The translations under genes were made by a program, and so were the position numbers. Of a stretch of DNA of 64,000 bases, positions 60,452 to 64,000 are shown in pieces; position 1 is the stretch's first letter; each line of letters opens with the position of its first letter. Origin of the DNA: Paramicrosporidium saccamoebae (taxonomy: Eukaryota > Rozellomycota); the NCBI GenBank assembly GCA_002794465.1, contig MTSL01000065.1, positions 193,253 through 257,252 on the forward strand, written 5' to 3'. Under the pieces are notes generated by a model. That model had not been told where the DNA came from and made no database searches. It saw only the letters and a list, made by a program, of their open reading frames with translations.

Positions 60452-62638
60452 TTATTCAAGATTTGCAACGGCAAGATCTATACGTCGCATCAAAAGATTG
60501 GGATTTGAAACGGGAAGGGTATCAATGTTGCTGCGTAAGAACTGCTTCAAGAACAGCCGCAATCCCGATCGCAAGTTGGTCAGTTCTTGCTGTCGAATCG
60601 CCAACTCGCTGTCATCCCCGTCGTCAGGGTTTTCGATTTCGTCTTCGGAACCAAATATATCCTCCTTCCTTTCCGCAGCCTTGCCGCCTGCAGTGACGTC
60701 TTTGAGTTTACTGATGGAGACAACAACCATAGTCTCGTCTCTGACTTTTTCGAAAAATACCGCGAACAAGGTCTGGAAGAAAATGACTCCCGTGTCGGAG
60801 AGCTGAGCAAAGGAAGCACGTTTTAAACAGGCCAGAGGTAGAGCACCTCGGGCAAACAGGAGTCCATAAAACTTGGCAATATGCAAAAGTTCACGGAGTT
60901 TTAGCTCATCGGCCTCGATCTGTTTTAAGCGATCCCACAAAGCATATTTGAACGTAATTACAAAGTTGTGTCGCAAATCGGCAAACTTGTTGGCCACAAG
61001 TGCGTAAAACGGATTGTATAGTTTTTCACTTGTGCAACAGTGCAAAAGAACATGGGCAATCTCTCGCTCTTGCCTACTAGGCAGCTTTAGAGAAATCAAG
61101 CGCTGGAAGGCATCGAGATAGTCGTCACTCGACATGAGCGTTGTAAAAATTATTCGGCGAACGTCTGTATTCATCTTTTGACGTTTGGCAATTTGCAGCA
61201 ACTCGTCTCCCCCAGACGCTGGAATATTCTTTGCTATTTCCTCTCGCTTTGTCTCTTCACCACCTTCTGGATTCCAGGCAGCACCAATTTTCCACCATTT
61301 CCCTTTCACCTTTACATCTCTAATATCCTTTAATCCAACAGCAAGGGGCTCCAGTTTCGCCTTGTTATTTGTCAGTAAAAAGTTGCGCAAGATTTTTTTT
61401 GCAGATTCAAGTTCGCCATGCTGAATAGCCACTAATTTCTGGCGATTGTTTTTGAGGTCCTGAATTGTCTCCACCATAAACTTGAATCGAGAAGTCTGAT
61501 TATTAACAGGAATGTCGATAATCCTGTCCATAATTTTCGAAATGATGGTTTTCAAAGATCCTGGATCATCTCGACGCAGTTGAGCGCCACAAGTACGAAT
61601 TAATTTCACCAAAATCTCTACATCCAACTCTTTCATTTGATCAACAGCTTCCTCAATGAGATTCAAAATGGGAATACTAGAGACAACTCGTAGGTCGTAC
61701 AAGAATGCAATCAAGGTGACACAATTTGCTATAATCTTCTCCGGCGGTACCAGGTCGGGATTGACTGGCCGGGCGATGATAAGTCTCTGCTCATCAATAA
61801 TAGCAACACATCTTTCCAGGATGGATCCAACCAGATCAATCCCAGTAAAGTGCGCCATCGCCGATATTAGAGCAGCAAATGTGGTCAGGAAACTATCCAG
61901 AAGATTCGCTTGTTTGGTGACAGAGTTCAAAATCGAGCTCACGACCAGCTCTGTGACTTCATGTCTGGAATATTGCTGGAATAAATCGACCAGCAGCTTG
62001 GCGATGCAGTCAAAGTTGCTCAAAGTGAGTCGATTTATGTGCCCGTGGATAATCTTCTGTAACTTTGCATTATCAACGCTTTCAGTAGCATCCTTAGTCA
62101 GACTTTTCACTTGTATAGCGTCATCATCAGACTCTGTTGATGATGCTTCACTGCGCGACGAATAAGCTTCATCCAAACTGGCCTCTGGCTCCCCTCGAAG
62201 ATAGTTCTCAGCCTCGCTATCTATTGACATTTCTTCCTCTTCCTGTTCAATATCTCCGTCCGACGAAGCAAAAAGACCGTTCATCTTGTCTTCATCAAAC
62301 TCTCCGTCAGATCCAAGAATCCCTGCGTCAAGAGCCCGATCGGCAAAGGCGAGCAGGGGATCATTATAAACCTCTGAATACTTTTCCACATTATGTGATA
62401 TAATAGACTGGCCTGGCTTGCGTCGCTTAGGAACATTCCTACTTGATTTGGTGATTTTTTCGACAGCAGGCGCCGTCTTCCGATCTGTGCCATAAATCTC
62501 TAGTTTCCTCTTACGCTCCTGCTGCTTCTTATGTGTCTTTCTTTGGATGAAATGGTGCGACTTTTTCTGCTTCTTGTCTATCCTCGCTTGCTTGCGAGCA
62601 GTCTTTCTGCTAACCGCCGTCGTGGTTGCAGGCTTCAT
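60452..62638 (-). CDS. NOM1: NOM1/Sgd1 nucleolar MIF4G-MA3 protein
   Basis: Single exon, 728 aa. Basic N-terminus (KTARKQARIDKKQKKSHHF..) and acidic Ser/Glu region (residues 100-170) lead into a MIF4G domain (LQKIIHGHINRLTLSNFDCIAKLLVDLF..) and an MA3 domain (RRIIFTTLMSSDDYLDAFQRLISLKLPSRQEREIAHVLLHCCTSEKLYNPFYALVANKF). This is the NOM1/Sgd1 plan. It recruits eIF4A3/Fal1 to the small-subunit processome. NOM1 and the neighbouring NOL11/UTP-like gene are divergent with ATGs 32 bases apart, a pairing that suits joint control of SSU processome genes. Confidence 0.93.
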   Translation of the reverse strand: MKPATTTAVSRKTARKQARIDKKQKKSHHFIQRKTHKKQQERKRKLEIYGTDRKTAPAVEKITKSSRNVPKRRKPGQSIISHNVEKYSEVYNDPLLAFADRALDAGILGSDGEFDEDKMNGLFASSDGDIEQEEEEMSIDSEAENYLRGEPEASLDEAYSSRSEASSTESDDDAIQVKSLTKDATESVDNAKLQKIIHGHINRLTLSNFDCIAKLLVDLFQQYSRHEVTELVVSSILNSVTKQANLLDSFLTTFAALISAMAHFTGIDLVGSILERCVAIIDEQRLIIARPVNPDLVPPEKIIANCVTLIAFLYDLRVVSSIPILNLIEEAVDQMKELDVEILVKLIRTCGAQLRRDDPGSLKTIISKIMDRIIDIPVNNQTSRFKFMVETIQDLKNNRQKLVAIQHGELESAKKILRNFLLTNNKAKLEPLAVGLKDIRDVKVKGKWWKIGAAWNPEGGEETKREEIAKNIPASGGDELLQIAKRQKMNTDVRRIIFTTLMSSDDYLDAFQRLISLKLPSRQEREIAHVLLHCCTSEKLYNPFYALVANKFADLRHNFVITFKYALWDRLKQIEADELKLRELLHIAKFYGLLFARGALPLACLKRASFAQLSDTGVIFFQTLFAVFFEKVRDETMVVVSISKLKDVTAGGKAAERKEDIFGSEDEIENPDDGDDSELAIRQQELTNLRSGLRLFLKQFLRSNIDTLPVSNPNLLMRRIDLAVANLE

Positions 62639-62670
62639 AGGAAGGGTGGCCAGGGTCCCGAGAAGTCTGA
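62639..62670. promoter_or_regulatory. 32-bp bidirectional promoter gap
   Basis: Lies between the ATGs of NOM1 (62638, minus) and the UTP-like gene (62671, plus); both proteins look nucleolar. Confidence 0.55.
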
Positions 62671-63814
62671 AATGGGTCGCAAGCGAGGTGCTCGAGAACT
62701 AGCAGCTGCTCTTGAGAGCGAACAAGCGTCAACGCCTGCACCTGTTAAAGCTACGCTGAATCTGCTGAATACGCCAGGAGGGGATATCGTGGATGACGGG
62801 CCAATAACGTACGATGGGTCTTCTGAGGTCTGTCTAGCTCGCCGTCTGGGAAGATCTGGCGACGACCTTAAGAATGAAATTTCTGGGTGTTTTGCTTTCG
62901 AGTCAGAGTTTCTTAAAGGATTATCTCTTGGCGATCAAGCTGATGCACTAGAGCTGTTTGAGAAGAAAACTTCCAGCGCCCTCATTCGTCAGCAGCAAGT
63001 TGAGGCCCAGATGGCTACGGCTTCTGAGGATCTCTGTAGCCTCGTGTCTGAATGTCTGGACTTGAAAATGCTGTCCCCTAGAATGGTTAGCATATTCCTG
63101 TCTAGAATAGAGTCTGGCAAAAACTTTTTCCCGGTCCCCATCTTGAACAGACTCTTTATAGAAGGCTATATTTCCGACGTGGCTCACCCAATCGTCCTTG
63201 AAAAAATTCTTGCACACCAGAACATTTACCTGATGTTCAACTACATGAACTATGTGGCGGATGTTCGAGAAGAGACGGTCGCACGACTGATCAGCTACTT
63301 TCTGGAACAAAAGACGGTCCAAGCGCCAGCTTTTCCTGCATTCACTGCATGCGAGTCTGTCATTCTCTCTTTGATGGCTTGGAACTTTAATGCGACGGTC
63401 ATAAAGTTTGCGGTAAAAAACTTGGATCTCGATAGCTGCGAGATCATCCTGCAGACTCTTGAGCGAGCCCTACGCGTGTACTCACAAGTACATGCAGAAG
63501 CTATTGCAGCTTGCCCCGGGACAGCAAACCCTTGCCAATTTCCCTCTCGGGCAAATGTGGTCAAGTGGATCGAAGCGATTATAGACTCCCAATATCCTCA
63601 CTTAATGTCACGATCACCGACCATTGAACTCGTCAACTCGCTTGGAAAACTTGTGTCTGAAGAGTGTGATCTAACAGAGCACCTTGTCAATATTCGTGCT
63701 GCGCTGTCCACAGTATCACATGTCGCGAAACGATATGGCAAGGATGGGAACAATAGAGTACCAGAGCCATATGTTTATACGAATTATACAGTAGAAATGA
63801 GTAACTTTTTGTGA
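62671..63814 (+). CDS. NOL11/t-UTP-like helical nucleolar protein
   Basis: 380 aa from MGRKRGARELAAALE; the frame is open further upstream but would run into NOM1. The basic start is followed by an all-helical body. The C-terminal part (RANVVKWIEAIIDSQYPHLMSRSPTIELVNSLGKLVSEECDLTEHLVNIRAALSTV) has the W(I/L)..ll..H/Y...l...p....L..L pattern seen in C-terminal Utp12-type domains and in NOL11. Those proteins form the t-UTP/UtpA subcomplex for pre-rRNA transcription and processing. No WD40 propeller is present, so it may be a partial or lineage-specific member. AATAAA follows the stop. Confidence 0.45.
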
Positions 63815-63860
63815 GGTTCAGAATAAAGACCTTTTACTAAGTTTAGTTGAAATATATACA

Positions 63861-64000
63861 TGTCGTACGTAGTGGAGGTGTCGCGCGGTGGGGATAATAC
63901 CACAGACGGAAAGGGGGGTTGTTTACTGCTAATCCTATAATAATATAGATACACATCTCACTGTCCTCAAGTACCCAGCAACTAATCAACCTCTACGTCA
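63861..64000. repeat. dispersed intergenic repeat, copy B (runs off the window)
   Basis: Same strand and block order as copy A (48055-48224); shares GGAAAGGGGGG..TGTTTACTGCTAATCCTA.AATA and ends AACTAATCAACCTCTACGTCA at the window edge. An extra partial GTCGTACGTAGTGG precedes the GTCGCG block. Confidence 0.88.

Overview
This is a compact eukaryotic nuclear window. Genes sit head to tail or head to head with gaps of tens of bases, AATAAA signals lie on or just past stop codons, and coding exons are joined by extremely short introns. I placed 44 introns by matching reading frames to known protein families. All are GT..AG, nearly all end in TAG, and they run 28-40 nt (one uncertain case of 22). 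Many carry a TAAT/TAAC/CTAAT-like branch site 8-15 nt before the acceptor. Gene content points to an opisthokont on or near the fungal stem: a fungal division-2 chitin synthase and an Etp1/BRAP2 homologue sit beside genes that Dikarya mostly lack (RtcB-type tRNA ligase, SMPD4-like sphingomyelinase, DHTKD1-type 2-oxoadipate dehydrogenase, SWEET sugar transporter). A Rozellomycota/Paramicrosporidium-like or aphelid-like organism is my best guess. This is inference from gene content, not from a search.

Layout. 1-12 kb: 3' part of an ASCC3/Slh1 helicase, an ICT1/Pth4 ribosome-rescue hydrolase, DHTKD1, exocyst SEC8, a small basic nucleolar-type protein and tRNA-His(GTG). 12-22 kb: BRAP2/Etp1 RING protein, ZCCHC9 zinc-knuckle protein, DDB1, and a 1231-aa protein with a signal peptide that I do not recognise. 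22-36 kb: URB1-like protein, mitochondrial FAD glycerol-3-phosphate dehydrogenase, a DPB3/CHRAC1 histone-fold protein, chitin synthase, V-ATPase subunit B, ribosomal P1, SMPD4-like protein. 36-44 kb: KOW-domain protein, small membrane protein, SWEET transporter, SREK1-like SR protein, a zinc-cluster protein, RPL14 and a tandem pair of SAP-domain proteins. 43-54 kb: OLA1, MTR4, TSR4/PDCD2, RTCB, a multispan membrane protein. 53-64 kb: NOP12/RBM34, CCDC174, ARFGAP2/3, a disordered protein with a D-box, SDHAF4, FRG1, mitochondrial uL29, NOM1/SGD1 and a NOL11/UTP-like protein.

Themes. A large share of genes serve ribosome biogenesis and RNA processing (URB1, MTR4, ZCCHC9, TSR4, NOP12, NOM1, uL29m, eL14, P1, and probably the C1orf131-like and NOL11-like proteins) or splicing (SREK1-like, CCDC174, FRG1, KOW protein). 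Others cover mitochondrial metabolism (DHTKD1, GUT2, SDHAF4) and secretion or cell wall (SEC8, ARFGAP, chitin synthase). Intergenic DNA is short but holds several tandem minisatellites and at least one dispersed repeat family.
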